Notes under the pieces: generated by a model
Told to the model about the DNA's origin: nothing
What the model saw: the letters and a program-made list of their open reading frames with translations, nothing else
The model's database searches: none
In this document: piece after piece, positions 23,438 to 35,474 of the stretch
Position numbering within the stretch: the stretch's first letter is position 1
Layout of the letters: every line of letters starts with the position of its first letter
Translations under genes and position numbers: made by a program
Assembly: GCA_946122785.1 (NCBI GenBank)
Contig: CAMGYJ010000006.1
Span: 37,406,066 to 37,470,065, forward strand
DNA: 64,000 bases
Direction of reading: 5' to 3'
Origin: Linum tenue
Taxonomy: Eukaryota; Streptophyta; Magnoliopsida; Malpighiales; Linaceae

Positions 23438-24928
23438 TGGTCGTGACCCCATGCGGGTTATTAAATCGGTCGAAAGGCTCAAACTAACTAATGCAACTTT
23501 AGCCAAGTATAACTCAAGATGACATTGTTAGTATAGTGGTCGACCAATGTCGTATTCAATGAGTCTCGATAACCTAGGTTACTTCTCACTCGGTCATATC
23601 TAGTTGATCGGGTTTAGGTTTGTTTTGGAGGACAAATGGAAAGATAAGATAAAAGCAGTTACTTCGGGGCATCACCCTTACCCTAGATATTAGGCCTACC
23701 ATGCAAAAGGTAATTATGTAGGTTTGTAGGTAATAAGGTGAGAGACTCAATAAAGTGGGGACTAGCTCAATGGTCATGCAACTAGCCCCCACCTAATATG
23801 ATTCCCTTACCCAATGTCACCTTAATAATACTAGAGATGCGGTCTCGACCCCTGCAATAGGTTCAACTAATCTACACTCTATCTTGACATGTCGAAGGTC
23901 ACGCACACATCGCTTTAAAATTGCCTAGGTGGGCATCCCAATTGGTAGGGGATGGTCACTTCTTCCATCAATCAGGCCCCTAGATCATTCATCTAACCTA
24001 ACAAGCTAAACCGCTCAAATACAGTCTAATTCATGCACTCCTAAGTAGTAGGCTACCATGAAAAGAATTGGAGAGACAAGGTTCAAAGCATAATTATCAT
24101 AGATAAAACATATTAACTCTAGGCAAACTCATTCATTCACAAACCCTAACAAAATTACATATACATAGTAAACCTAAATCTAGAGTTTGGGGATCAAACC
24201 CCTTGTACCTTAGGTAACCACCCCATAAAGGGGGAAGAAGATACATGTAAGAATTGGGAAGACACTAGAGATGGGGAGATCTCCCTTCCTACTTGGCTTC
24301 TCAATATTTTCCTTCTCCTTCTTTTAGCCTCTCTTAAACCTCTCTCTAAAATCAGAAATTTATCAAGTGTTTTCAGCTCTCTTCTAAAGGGGAAGGAGTC
24401 CCTAATTTATAGATTTCAGGATTTCGGGCAAGTTCACATCTTGGATTTTGAGACTTTGGTCCTGTCTAGCTTGGGATATTGCATACCGACTTCACGGTCG
24501 CGATCCGTGAGTCACGGGCATAATATTTCTCAAGGGTTGGTACATCAGGAGTTGCGAGTCGACTGTCAAAACTCTATGGTCCTTCTTTGATCGCTACTTC
24601 AAAATTTAACGTATGAGGCCCTCTAGATAGCATGCACAATCTCTGACTTGGAGGCCGCGATCTTCATGCTCCACTTTTCTCTTTCACATCTCGACCATGA
24701 TCTTCACCCTCTAGTCGTGATCTATCATTTTTTCTCCTTTTCCTACAATTGCGACCCCTTTTTCATACCTAAAATGTACGCATCATCTAATACACCTTAA
24801 AATGACATAATATTCTCTAAGGAACGGTTTAACGATGCGTTTGATGTATTATCAACCAATGAGACCATGAAGTGACCTGAAAAATCCCTAAATATAGGGG
24901 CTAAATAACACCATTTTGGGTGTTATCA
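23438..24928 (-). mobile_element. Athila-type LTR (minus orientation, about 1.5 kb)
   Basis: Read on the minus strand it opens TGATAACACCCAAAATGG, the usual start of Athila LTRs, and ends in CA just before the PBS at 23431. A TATA-like CTATAAATTAGG lies near 24400-24415 on the same strand. The 1.49-kb length fits Athila LTRs. Its other LTR could not be identified in the window. Its U3 start directly abuts a plus-strand Athila protease remnant. Confidence 0.65.
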
Positions 24929-24949
24929 AAGCTTCATGTTTTTCCCCCT

Positions 24950-25735
24950 ACTATTGGTGGATTTGACTCAAATGCCAAAGTACGCCAAGTTCCTCCAAGA
25001 GCTACTCACTAAGAAAAGAAAGTTTAAAGACCTCGCCTTAGTCACATTGAGAGAGGAGTGCTCCACAATGATTTAGAACAAGCTTCTCATGAAGCAACAA
25101 GATCTAGGGAGTTTCACTTTTCCTTTGTGCATAGGTGCATTTCATATAGAGAAAGCTTTGGTGGATCTAGGTGCAAGCATAAATGTCATGCCTTTTAAAT
25201 TTTCTTGTTCTAGAAGTTAGACCTATGTGAACTAAAGGCGACTAAGTTGAGCGTGGCATTAGCCGATAGACTAGTAGTCCACCCTAGGGGCATCGTAGAG
25301 GACATTCTAGTGCCGAGGGGAATTATACTATCCGATGAATTTTGTTATCCTGGATATAAGTAAGGATGTAATTGTTCCTCTATTTCTAGGATGCTCATTC
25401 CTTGCCACCGCCAATGCACTATTCAATGTTAATGAAGACCATTGATCTTGAGGGATGGTGATGAGCGTATTACCTTTTCAATTGCTAACAATGATAAGTC
25501 AATTCATGTGAATGAAATGAAATCGAAAGGTGATGTGATTATGGGGTCGATCCTTTCAAGGAAAACCCCAACTGTATCCCTCGTGTTTTTTTATGAGTTG
25601 AAGGATGCAAAGTCTGGTGAGGCACTAAAAGGAAAGGTCAAGAAGGAATGGAGGTCTAAATTGAAGGGTCTTTTGCTGCCCCGGTCCAAAAACAAGGGAA
25701 AGAGAAGATTGTGGGATTTGAAGGTCACCCTTTGA
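24950..25735 (+). pseudogene. Athila gag-pol fragment (end of gag/protease)
   Basis: The plus frame gives LTQMPKYAKFLQELLTKKRK, then LREECSTMI, stop, KLLMKQQDLGSFTFPLCIG and ALVDLGASINVMPF, the aspartic protease core of Athila Ty3/Gypsy elements (D-L-G-A-S). After several stops it continues with LSVALADRLVVHPRGIVED and, at 25442-25735, LRDGDERITFSIAN followed by a Lys-rich stretch. Reverse transcriptase, RNase H and integrase are absent. The following sequence is already the post-pol spacer, so a deletion of several kb joins protease to the 3' part. Confidence 0.8.
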
Positions 25736-25875
25736 AAAAGGACGTTTGAGGCAATAAGCCTACCCTGGGAATGTAGCAAATCAGCTCCCGAATCATGTTT
25801 CAAAGCATGAGATCCCGCATCGTCTAGCTATGAACGTAAAACAAAGCACTTGCTGAGAGGCAACCCAACACATGT
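25736..25875 (+). other. Athila post-pol spacer
   Basis: Contains CGTCTAGCTATGAACG, AAACAAAGCACTTGCTG and GAGGCAACCCAACACA in order, a conserved non-coding signature found between pol and the 3' region of Athila elements. It supports orientation + for this remnant. Confidence 0.65.
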
Positions 25876-25879
25876 TTGT

Positions 25880-28250
25880 GTTTTTTTCTCTCTCTTTTTG
25901 TGTGTGTGTTTGAGTCAAGTGTGTGAGTGTTAAAGGCAATACATGCCCATGGTTGCTTCGAATTGGTCATTGGATGTGTTGTGTTTGAGTTTGGGGCACT
26001 AATGAGTCACACGGGGTAGCAAACTGACCAGTGCATGTTTTTGTGCAATCTTCACGATTTCATGCAATGTTCACGGTCTCCAAGCGTGAACATTGGACTT
26101 GCCTGCGAGATGCACAAAGTTTTTTTGGTCATTTGCAAACTTCATGGTTTGCATGCAATTGTTATGGTATCAGCCCGTGACATTTTACATTACTAAAAAA
26201 TCAATCCCAAAATTCACTGTTTTCAGTCATGATCACGGTTTCGTGTTATGTTCACGGACTACACGTGAACTTTGCACGGGAACCATGAAGATTCCCCTCA
26301 GACAATATAAAGGGATGCAAACTTCACCCCCTCATGAACTTTAACAGGCGTCAGAATTCTCTGTTCTTCACCGATATCGTCACCTTCGACTGTTTTTCGA
26401 TGATTTAATAGACTTCTAGCCACCCAAATAAAAAAACAAACACACACCTATGATCCTCACCTCTAGGTGCTCATTCACCAGAAATTTAGTGATGATCGGC
26501 GAACTTTTTATCGCTGGTGATGAGGCTCTGGTGATGCTCTGGTAACCTCATTCGATCGATTTCTCAACATTTTTTGACACTAAGTCCAGCTCCTCACCTT
26601 CCTCTACGCCCATACTTGTATCTCCAAGTGTGTATTGATCTTTAAACTTGTCAATTTTGGAGAATTGGTTCTAGGGTTCTTAGGTGAGGGATTAGTTGAA
26701 TGATGAATGATTGCATGTATTTAAGTTGTTTGGTGACTTGTTTGTGCCGTGGTGGGAAAGATTTTGCATGTTATGGATGTTTGAATTAAGAAATCCCACC
26801 AAGTGTTTGCTTAAATGTCTAGTCTTCGTATCCTTTTGTGCATGTTGAATGGTGGACATCGAGGCATGATCTAGGTTTGGAATTAAAAACCTACTTGATC
26901 TATGAAGCACCTAGTTTTATGCCTCAGTTTGCTTGTGGGTTGATTGAGGTTAATTTGTGAAAGTTCGGCCTTGTGAAAACCTTATGCCGACATGTCACCT
27001 AACTTGGGAAACAAGTGTGAGGACTGGTATTGTTCCCCATTGTTGTAGTTATTGATGAGCTTTCCACATCTGGTGTATGTTCAGTTAACTTTTTGTTTGC
27101 ATGATGGTTGATCCAAACCACTCATACGTCAGCAATTGGTGAACCACACCACCTATGGGGTGACTTTGCTGCTTGGCTAGTGGCCCCAGCTAGCCCCCAT
27201 TGGTATTTTGACTTCGATCAGTTCACCGCTCTGAATTGTAGATATGAGATATTAGCTGCATTAGCACACCCTCACTGGAGTCGCCTCTTGAGATCCAAGT
27301 GGGCATCTACTTAGAGTTCTGTGTCGATTTTTACTACACTTTTGTCCACAAGCAGCCTAATGGGAACTTATGACCACATTCCACCGTACAAACGTGTTTG
27401 GGAGTGGAGGTAGAGTACAAGATATGCATTGCGATGAGTTATCAAAGGATACATGATTGAACCTTTCTGGTATGGTCAGCTGTGAGATTGATTATATCGA
27501 TGACCTTGATGCCCAAGTTGTTTTCCAAGAGGTCTACCTGCACCAACATCGACTGTCCAATATTAGCTAGGAAGGACTACTACCACCCTACTCCAGCCTT
27601 AATGGTGCATCATTAATGTGTTACTCGCCCGATTCATCTTCCCTAGTGATCGATCATAGAACAAGGTCACCAAGAGAGCGATGCTAGCCTTCGACACCAT
27701 GTGCCATGCTAATAGGGGCCTTCACCTTAGCTCGGTGTTAGCAACATCTTTCGCAAAGACGACAAGCAACCTCCATAACTGCATCATGCATTTGGGTCCT
27801 TATATCACCAGGCTGGCCAAATATCTCTATATCGATCGTAGATACATCGATGGTTTCCCATAGCAAATTAAGCCTGCCTAAAAAGCCTTACCATAGCGCC
27901 ATCAGGCACATGCCGGTGCTTATTCATCTTGTTTGGCTTCGGGCCCTTCTTCTTCATCTAACATTGAGGTCAGAGTCTCCACGCCACCACACTGGTATCA
28001 TGTCCTGGCTCGACTGAGAGCGGGAATCCCAGTGTCATTCTCATTTCATGGATGAGGAGTTCATGCAGTGATAATGACTCAGCTTTCATTATCCATACTG
28101 GGTCCCCTCTCCTCCTCGCCAGCGGGAGCCACCTAGCAATGATGATGACCAATTTTGAGTGTCATGTGGACACCATACTACCATTTCACCTTTCTCTCCA
28201 CCTTTACTCTTTATATTTATTTTCGTGTGTTGATTTTGAACTACTTTGTT
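25880..28250 (+). mobile_element. Athila 3' region remnant with possible extra-ORF debris
   Basis: 26040-26340 has repeated CACGG/CCGTGA words like those in the Athila LTRs of this window. Around 27100-27860 the plus strand yields PHWYFDFDQFTALNCRYEIL, HPHWSRLLRSKW and LGPYITRLAKYL with many stops between. These resemble the extra (env-like) ORF found downstream of pol in Athila. The identification is by style and position rather than a decisive motif. Confidence 0.4.
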
Positions 28251-28259
28251 TAACACATG

Positions 28260-29700
28260 TGTCCTAGTACGAAAATCAATATTGTGTTTTTATAATAACC
28301 TCATCTTTGGTGAGTTTGTGGGTATGTGTGTGTGTTTTTTCTTGTGATATTTCTCTCTCTCTCTCTCTCTCTTCCAAAGCTGGTCCATTATCCAGTCCGA
28401 ATCTTCACTCATCTTGATTCGGTAACTTCGTTCCACCTTTATTCTCCCAGCAGTTATGGATGAATGAATGATTATTGGCCTATATTGTGTGTGTTTGGAA
28501 CCTAAATTATTTGCCCAAAATTTTAATTTTGAGGGTTCCAAACACCTTGTCCCATATATGATTCCTAATCATTGTGCTTAAAATTGTTGGATGTTGTGAA
28601 GGATGCCCGTCAATGAGAAATGTTACCTCTATTTCCTCCTTGGTTGGTTGATACTGTTAACTAGTGGTATTATGACATTTGTTAGACTCTTTCCCATTTT
28701 TTAACTAAAAAAAGTTATGCAAAAAAGGTGCTCCATTTTGAATATGCTTTAAATGAAAAATGAGTGTTCTCGCGTGTGAGGCAACCTTTCATAGTATTTA
28801 ATTTAAACCTTCAATGGATTTTCTTTTGGACCGGAGTGCCCTTAAAGGATGTGTTTGGGGAATTCAGATAGCTTTCTAGCGTCCAACCTTCATCTTCTAT
28901 CTCCCATCTTCTCCTAAACACCTCTACTCCTCATGGGACTTGTTGAGAGGAGATAGCGTGCAGATAATCAAGCCGAGAGACCTTAGCTCTTGCTATTATC
29001 TCAAATACGTGGCAATCCGTATGTCCGACTGGAGTGCATGTTGAGAATTGGTACTTGAGAGATTAGGGCTCACGTGTGAAAGCTTCACCTTTCCATATTT
29101 TCCCATTCCCTCAACCATCACTTTTTCCCCATGAGAAGTCAATGTCACTTTTTCTCTAGACCATGAGATAGAGAGCCCTTGCTTGTGAAAACTGCAGGTG
29201 TAATGCAATGAACTGCATTGTAAGTTGAGGCTCGAAAGTTTGAGTCCTCTTTTAAGTAGGACCAACACCATTGAGTCCATCATTTTCAACTGATTTTTAG
29301 AGTCCACTCGTACACATGCTGCATGTCTTGGTTTCACTAGTTGACAAGGTCCCAATATTAGTTTGTGTTTCACATTGTGGTGGGGGTGAAATGTCTTCTC
29401 TTCCATTGACATTGAAGTGCTAGTTGTTTCGCTACCTTAGATCTATAATTCTTACCATTGCAAGGGTTCATCAAGTCCTACAGATATGAGCTGGGGGTTG
29501 ATTAGAGCCAAGAGCCAATTTATACATGTTTATACCCCTTTCTCTTTGTCGTTTAACTTGTGTAGCAACATCGTTGGAGGCATTTTATGCTTGATTTTGT
29601 CATGTATCAGTAATTTTCAATCGAAATTGGGGAAAGGATCGAAAGTTGGATAAAAGGGAGCCAAAACTGTACCAAACGGTGAAAACAGTCAAAGATCACA
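28260..29700. other. Unassigned stretch with CT microsatellite
   Basis: A (CT)n run lies at 28352-28372. The longest frame is a 138-codon minus-strand ORF at 28996-29412 with no recognisable domain. It sits in retroelement debris and is probably chance or decayed. Confidence 0.35.
28352..28372. repeat. (CT)n microsatellite
   Basis: Uninterrupted TC/CT run in otherwise unassigned sequence, next to a short (TG)n run at about 28325. Confidence 0.9.
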
Positions 29701-29717
29701 GTTCATGGCATTTCTTC

Positions 29718-30328
29718 TAAACCTGGCAATTGGGTCGGGTTAGGTAATTTCGGGTTGGGGACTTCGGTTACGGGTCGGGTCATGTTTGGTAGGCTGATTT
29801 TGGGTCAAATATTGACACACCCCATTCGGTTTTGGGTCGGGTTACAGGTCATTTCGGGTTATGAGGGTTCTCAGAAACAATATCAAACATGTTTCATATT
29901 TTCTTACAAAACACAAACTTTCACATATGCATGACAATAGTTTACCTAACACATGTCAATTAACATATTCTCAAATCCTTCCACGCTAATGAAATGAAAT
30001 ACAAATTGCGCAAATCGTCAAAAACAATCACAAGAGTAATACTACTACAAGAAACACATGATATTTGATTATCCTTAATCTCCAAAACATGTCATTCAAA
30101 TCCTTGTGATTTTTTATTTAAAAATCTCACCAATTTATGAGTGATTTTATCATTTTGGGAGTGATATATAAAATGGAACGGGTCTAATGGGTCGACCCGC
30201 TAACCCACCCAACCCAAAAAATCACGGGTTATCGGGTTCGGGTCATTCGGATTTCGGGTTACAAAAATTTCTAGTTTTCGGGCGGTTTCGTGTCGTGCAA
30301 CGGGTGGGGTTGTAATTTTCCAGGTCTA
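29718..30328. mobile_element. Non-autonomous hAT element (611 bp)
   Basis: Ends TAAACCTGGCAATT and (right strand) TAGACCTGGAAAATT, with flanking 8-mers ATTTCTTC (29710-29717) and ATTTCTTT (30329-30336), 7 of 8 identical. Subterminal regions are rich in GGGTCGGGT/CGGGTTA motifs. The middle is AT-rich and non-coding. Confidence 0.82.
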
Positions 30329-30589
30329 ATTTCTTTATGGTCTCAGGGCATGAAGATTTCACCAAAACCGTGAACATCGCAACATCCCATGAATGAGAGC
30401 TTGGCGGAGATTTTGTGCTACCCACCAACTTAGGAGACTTGATTTCATCTTCTAGAGCACCACAAGCAGCCAAGGAGCTAGATCTTCTCATCATGATGAT
30501 TGTAGATCGTAGTTTTTAACAAACAACTATTCGCTAGATAATGTTTCAAACAATCGAAGTATGGGTACATGGACCGACCCAGGTTGATA

Positions 30590-31300
30590 TTTAAACATAG
30601 TTGCCCTATATTGTTGCCATTGCGTCAAGGAGTTGAGTCATTTGAGGAAGCATCTTATTGAGCTTGTCTCCTTGATAGGAGGAGTCTATAAGCATACGGT
30701 CTTCTTGGAAAACCCATTATAGAAGGTCACGACCTTGAAATGGTTGTCAAATCCATGGTGGGGGCAATAAAGGAATAGCCTCGTGTACCTTTCCTAATCA
30801 TCCCGTAGTGCCTGATCATCTTCTTGAGCAAAGTGTGTGATAGCTCGTCGAAGCTCAACGGTCTTTGACAGTGGAAAGTACCTCGCCATGAACTTCCACA
30901 TAAGGTCCTTCCAAGATGTGATGGATAATGGAGCTTGGTTATTGAGCCATAGACTAGCTCTTCCACTAATTGAATAGGGAAATAACCTTATACAAAGCTC
31001 CTCTTGAGGAACACCATTCACCTTAATCTTGCCTGTGAGTTCCAATAACTTATTGATGTGGTCTCTTGGAGTTTCATGGTCGAGACCAAAGAATTGGATA
31101 TTGTTTTGGATTATAGAGCCGACGCTTGTCTTAATCTTGAAGTTGTTGGCAACAATGAGAGGATGTCAGATACTCAATTGGATGTCCACAACTATTGGGG
31201 TGAAGTAGTACCCAATTTTCTTCACTAATTCCTCCACATTGTTTCCTTGATTCCGAACTTGATTGTGAACTTTATTCCCTTTCGCCATGGCTTCAACTTT
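30590..31300 (-). pseudogene. Athila gag fragment
   Basis: Minus-strand reading gives LIVANNFKIKTSVGSIIQN, FFGLDHETPRDHINKLLELT, VNGVPQEELCIRLFPYSISG, ASLWLNNQ, SWKDLMWKFMARYFPLSKT and LRRAITHFAQEDDQAL, then a stop and CPHHGFDNHF. This is the standard core of Athila-lineage Gag (capsid). Frame disruptions appear at both ends. It lies downstream (minus sense) of the PBS at 31556-31573, so gag and LTR belong to the same minus-oriented element. Confidence 0.85.
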
Positions 31301-31555
31301 CATCTCAACTTCAACTTCTCCTTCTTCTTTCTCTAAGGGTTATAGGTGGTTAACCTCTCCTGAGCTTCCCTTAGTTCTCTCTCCCTTTCAAGATGGCGCA
31401 AGGTACGGTTGATGTTGTGGTCGATTGGGTGCAAGTCTCTCGGGTTACTCTGGGTCATACACATGTGTGGTCGTGTCACAACTCAACAAACAAACACACA
31501 ACACAAAACAAAACTAGAGTAACAAATAGTCCACTTTTCCTAATAACTTGTCATG

Positions 31556-31573
31556 TCCCCGGAAACTACGCCA
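31556..31573 (-). other. Athila-type primer-binding site (minus strand)
   Basis: The minus strand reads TGGCGTAGTTTCCGGGGA, close to the Athila PBS consensus (TGGCG...CCGGGGA), immediately after the LTR terminus ...GACAAGTCTT. It is oriented toward the gag fragment. Confidence 0.7.
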
Positions 31574-31579
31574 AAGACT

Positions 31580-32232
31580 TGTCTCAATCCTACTGGCACT
31601 ACTATCCCAACCGTGGCCAAGTGCAACCAAGATCGGGTGCAGTTTAGTGGAAGCAAAGTTTTATTATCAACTCATGCGACAAATGTAATATTACTTCGCA
31701 GGATAACCTGTTATCTGGTAAATCGAAGTTTGAATTAACTAACCAATTACAAAAACAAAACAAAGAAAGTTTGGTTGAAAACTATAGTGAGAAAGTTTAT
31801 TCAAACTCACATTGAACGAACTATTTGAAGGGATAGTTTTCACATAGACGAAAACGAAATAAAACGTCTAGGGTGTGCCAAATAGATTGCCTCTATTGGA
31901 ATATGATCCAATACGACATTGAAGCTCAATTTCCTGCTCTTTCCATCAACCCACAATCAAAATGAGGTAAGTGCTCTAATTAACCTAATTGAATTTTCTC
32001 TACGTTAGGTTCATAGCCATAATATGAATGATTTGATCAATACCCAACACAATTCATAAAATATCTCAAATCTATATATAATCAAAAGTCAATCAATCAT
32101 TCATCTAATATAACACATACAACTAGAATTTCACAATACCCAAATGATAGATGGTTTAGCTCATGATGAGAGAGAGAAAGAAACCAAATCAAGAGAAGAA
32201 AACATCTTAAAGGAGTGTGTCCATGCTCTTGC
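31580..32232 (-). mobile_element. Athila LTR, PBS-proximal part (split by a MULE)
   Basis: R-U5 side of a minus-oriented Athila LTR ending CA at 31580. It is interrupted at the 9-bp target duplication TGCTCTTGC by the MULE at 32233-37621 and continues at 37622. Confidence 0.6.
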
Positions 32233-32277
32233 GGGATTTTTCCAGAAATAGTACCATTAAATTTTTTTTTACAAAAA

Positions 32278-32819
32278 TGTAACACCCCGGTTTTTGGATT
32301 AGGGTTCAACCTATAATAAATTCATGAGCTCAAATCAAATATCAACTACTGAAACTCAAACCCAACCCAAAACCCAAACCCGTATATAGGTTGACCGAGT
32401 CGAGCTGTGGATAAATGTGGCCATGCTCTTAGAATAAAGGGGTTAACTGAATTGGCCCACACGATTGTCTCTTTTATATGTATAATCATAATACTAATTA
32501 TGATATTATTATACTAATGGCGTATACGTTAGCTGGAGGAGTACGGTACGAGCATCGCGGGGGACGTCCGCGATCGGATCAGAGCAAGCATCCATTGAGA
32601 CTTCTAGTTATTGTACTTTATGATTATTAGTAAGACTGGAGATTAAGGTTTGAGTTTGCCCATGTGTTAGGGCGTTGTTTTGAACTACAAGAAAGTGATT
32701 TCAGTATTTTGTTTATGAAAATTTTTCCCGCTCTTTTTAGCGACTATGGTTCTTGAGTATTTTCAGTTTAACAAGGGTATTTGAGTAAAAGTAGTACCCG
32801 TCCGGGTTAGGGTGTTACA
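32278..32819 (+). repeat. 5' LTR of the Tekay-like element
   Basis: 542 bp, TGTAACACCCCGG...GGGTTAGGGTGTTACA. It is roughly 96% identical by eye to the 3' copy, with one 7-bp indel near 32370, so the insertion is older than the Ty3 element at 38923. Confidence 0.88.
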
Positions 32820-32822
32820 TTT

Positions 32823-32837
32823 TGGTATCAGAATCGG
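32823..32837 (+). other. Primer-binding site (initiator Met tRNA type)
   Basis: TGGTATCAGAATCGG follows the 5' LTR by three bases and resembles the TGGTATCAGAGC PBS used by many plant LTR elements. Confidence 0.75.
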
Positions 32838-34400
32838 TCTTCCTCTGTTTCTTGGTCTCCAAGGAATACTGGAATATCGATATCAGTTTTTAAAGTCTTT
32901 TATTTTTTAAAAGGAAAGGAAAATGAGTCAAGGATCTTCTTTTAAGAGTTTCTAGAATCTCCAGTCTACTCTAATCATATTAAGGTAAATAACTTTATTT
33001 CAAATAGAAGAGGTTTCAATCGTAAGAGAATACCTCAAGAATTTGGAAGGAGTTGAAGGAAGAGTACAAGGATTTTACTACTAGGAAACAAGTGGTGAAT
33101 CTAATAAGCTGAGACAAACCAATGTGAGAAATATGAATCTTCGAAGAAAGAGCTACAATCACCAAACTCTAGTAGTATGATAATGGAAGGATCTCAAGGT
33201 CCTTGACCCTAAGCAATAGTAAGGAGGCAATGAGTCAATAAACGAGAAGATACCATAGGGAGCCACTAAACTGATTTTGGTGGGCAATGCTCGCTGTGAC
33301 AAGGAGCAGTGAGAAGTTTAGACTTTAAGCAATGCTAGGGCAGTATAAAGGAAGCGAAGGAGGAAATAAGCAGGTTATAGGGAGTATGAAAGGACGTCAA
33401 GAAGTCAATAAATCAAGGTGGAGAGGAGGCATGATCATTTACATATGACCATAAAGGAACCCTTATACATAAACTGCATCACTAGAGAAGAGGGTACATG
33501 ACCCTAGGGAGTTAGGCCTACGACAAGCCTTTAGAAGGAGCAAGACAAGCAACAAGATAAAAGATGCAGAGGACAAGTTATGGTCTCAGTACGACCACCA
33601 TTAGACGAGACATGGAGGGAAGTACGAGAACTCCAAATCCAAGCGGCGGAAAAAGAAGAAAAAAAAATAGGCGCCATTATCTAACAAGTATGCTAAAGGG
33701 AAGGTCAGGACTTTTGAAAGAACCATGAAAGTTATCGCAAGTCAGGGGACGATGCAAATAATGAGGACTTCGGTGCTAAGCAACAAGTCTCATGGAGATA
33801 ACCATTCAGTGGATGGGTTAAGGGCTAAGAAGGAAATATGGTAAGGCACAAACATCCACATAGGAAACCCTATAGGTCAAGTTATATCTGTAAAGAAGAG
33901 AATCAACAAATATAGAGAAAAGTCACACAGGAAGGTGGTGCGTAATGGGAGCTAGATTAAATACATATGACTAAAGGATAGTGTCCACGCACGAAGGGGT
34001 AATTTGAGCACTTTGTTTCTAAGCAATACTTGGTGGAGGATTTGATTTTTGGGGCAGTGACCGGACGCCATGAGCTATGATAGTGGACCATTTTTGGGGA
34101 TTTTGAGCAATCTTATAGAATTTGATTCATAGTTTACGGTCAGCCATGAACAACTAGATTCTTGGCATGGAGAGAAAGGTGGACTCATCCATAACGAATT
34201 TAGTTTCCCGTTGAAGTCATGAGGTGTACCACGGAATAATGATCCACTCATAATAAGATGACCGATACGGGGACTAAGAGGGGATGATTTGTTAAGTGAT
34301 ATGCAACCTACAGATTATTCGAATTTTTTTTAGGGGGAAGGAAATATAACCTCCCTGCCAAAGCAGTCTTATTCAATTCCAATTTCGGGGACGAAATTTT
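32838..34400 (+). other. Non-coding interior of the Tekay-like element
   Basis: Purine-rich sequence without a recognisable gag, protease, RT or integrase frame on either strand. It may descend from pol beyond recognition. Confidence 0.5.
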
Positions 34401-34417
34401 TGTAAGAGGGGAGGAAA
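34401..34417 (+). other. Polypurine tract before the 3' LTR
   Basis: TGTAAGAGGGGAGGAAA ends exactly where the 3' LTR starts (TGTAACACCCCGA at 34418). Confidence 0.8.
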
Positions 34418-34934
34418 TGTAACACCCCGATTTTTGGATTAGGGTTCAACCTATAATAAATTCGTGAGCTCAAATCAAATATCAACTACTGAAACTCAAA
34501 TCCAACCCAAACCCGTATATAGGTTGACCGAGTTAAGCTGTGGATAAATGTGGCCATGCTCTTGGAATAAAGGGGTTAACTGAATTGGCCCACACGATTG
34601 TCACTTTTATATGTATAATAATAATACTAATTATGATATTATTATACTAATGGCATATACGTTAGCTGGAGGAGTACGGTACACGAGCATCGCGGGGGAC
34701 GTCAGCGATCGGATCAAAGCAAGCATCAGCTGGGACTTCTAGTTATTGTACTTTATGATTAGTAGTACGACTGGAGATTAAGGTCTGAGTTTGCCCATGT
34801 GTTAGGGCGTTGCTTTGAACTACAAGAAAGTGATTTCAGTATTTTGTTTATGAAAATTTTTCCCGCACTTTTTAGTGACTATGGTTCTTGAGTATTTTAA
34901 GTTTAACAAGGGTATTTTGGTAAAAGTAGCACCC
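34418..34934 (+). repeat. 3' LTR of the Tekay-like element, 3' end lost
   Basis: Matches the 5' LTR up to ...TAAAAGTAGCACCC and then runs straight into the MULE TIR (AGTCCACACAAATTCC). The terminal GTCCGGGTTAGGGTGTTACA of the LTR is missing. Confidence 0.85.
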
Positions 34935-34967
34935 AGTCCACACAAATTCCAGAATTAGCACCTTTTT

Positions 34968-35340
34968 TTCAAAACCGCACCTCGGCCGTGCGGTTTACAT
35001 GTAAACCGCATCCTGAGGGAGCGGTTTGCATTTATGGGCCAAAACCGCAGCATGGTGGAGTGGTTATTAGGCTGACATAACAGAACTGTATCTTGGCCAT
35101 GCGGTTCGTAGGATGATCTAGCAGAACCGCTTGTTGAGGCAGCGGTTCTGTTTCTCCAACACAAAACGCATCCTCAACATGCGATTTTGCCCTTGCCGAC
35201 ACACAAACCGCACCCCCTGCGGTTTGTGTGCCGTCCCCGTTTTCCCGATATCCAGCATGTTGGTCGTGCAGGTTGAAAGACGTGGGGCTGCATGGCATAT
35301 GAAAACCGCCCCCTCCCCCTGCGGTTTTCAGTGATGATTT
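34968..35340. repeat. Left subterminal array of AACCGC-loop-GCGGTT hairpins
   Basis: Successive potential stem-loops of the form AAACCGC, 8-14 bases, GCGGTTT. Examples start near 34973, 35002, 35042, 35124, 35205 and 35307. The array is GC-rich against an AT-rich background and is followed by a plus-strand TATA-like CTATAAAAGGC at about 35343-35353. A counterpart is at 37236-37540. Confidence 0.7.
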
Positions 35341-35474
35341 TGCCTATAAAAGGCAGCCCCGGGAAACCTCTTCTCTTCACACCTCTCCTTCTTCTTCAAT
35401 TTTCTGTTGTAGCACCGTTCTTTTTTTTATTGTTTTTGCGATTATCGTTAACTCGTAAGTTTATTTTGTATTCC

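Larger units (their letters stand above)
32278..34934 (+). mobile_element. Coding-deficient LTR retrotransposon (Tekay-like), nested in the MULE TIR
   Basis: 5' LTR 32278-32819, a PBS right behind it, about 1.6 kb of interior without any gag or pol frame, the phrase TTCGGGGACGAAATTT before a polypurine tract, and a 3' LTR from 34418. That phrase plus TGTAACACCC LTR starts are typical of Tekay/Del chromoviruses, so this is probably a non-autonomous derivative. The last bases of the 3' LTR are missing: the end was lost together with part of the MULE TIR. Confidence 0.85.

Noticed and set aside
24929..24950. Polypurine-tract-like sequence on the minus strand next to the Athila LTR start
   Set aside because: The same bases read in plus as the conserved coding stretch before TQMPKYAKF of the Athila gag/protease fragment, so a PPT is not needed to explain them.
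28996..29412. 138-codon minus-strand ORF as a gene
   Set aside because: No recognisable family, lies in retroelement debris, and neighbouring frames are closed.
35131..35380. Overlapping ORFs on both strands at the MULE left end
   Set aside because: They arise from the GC-rich hairpin array, which avoids stop codons by composition.
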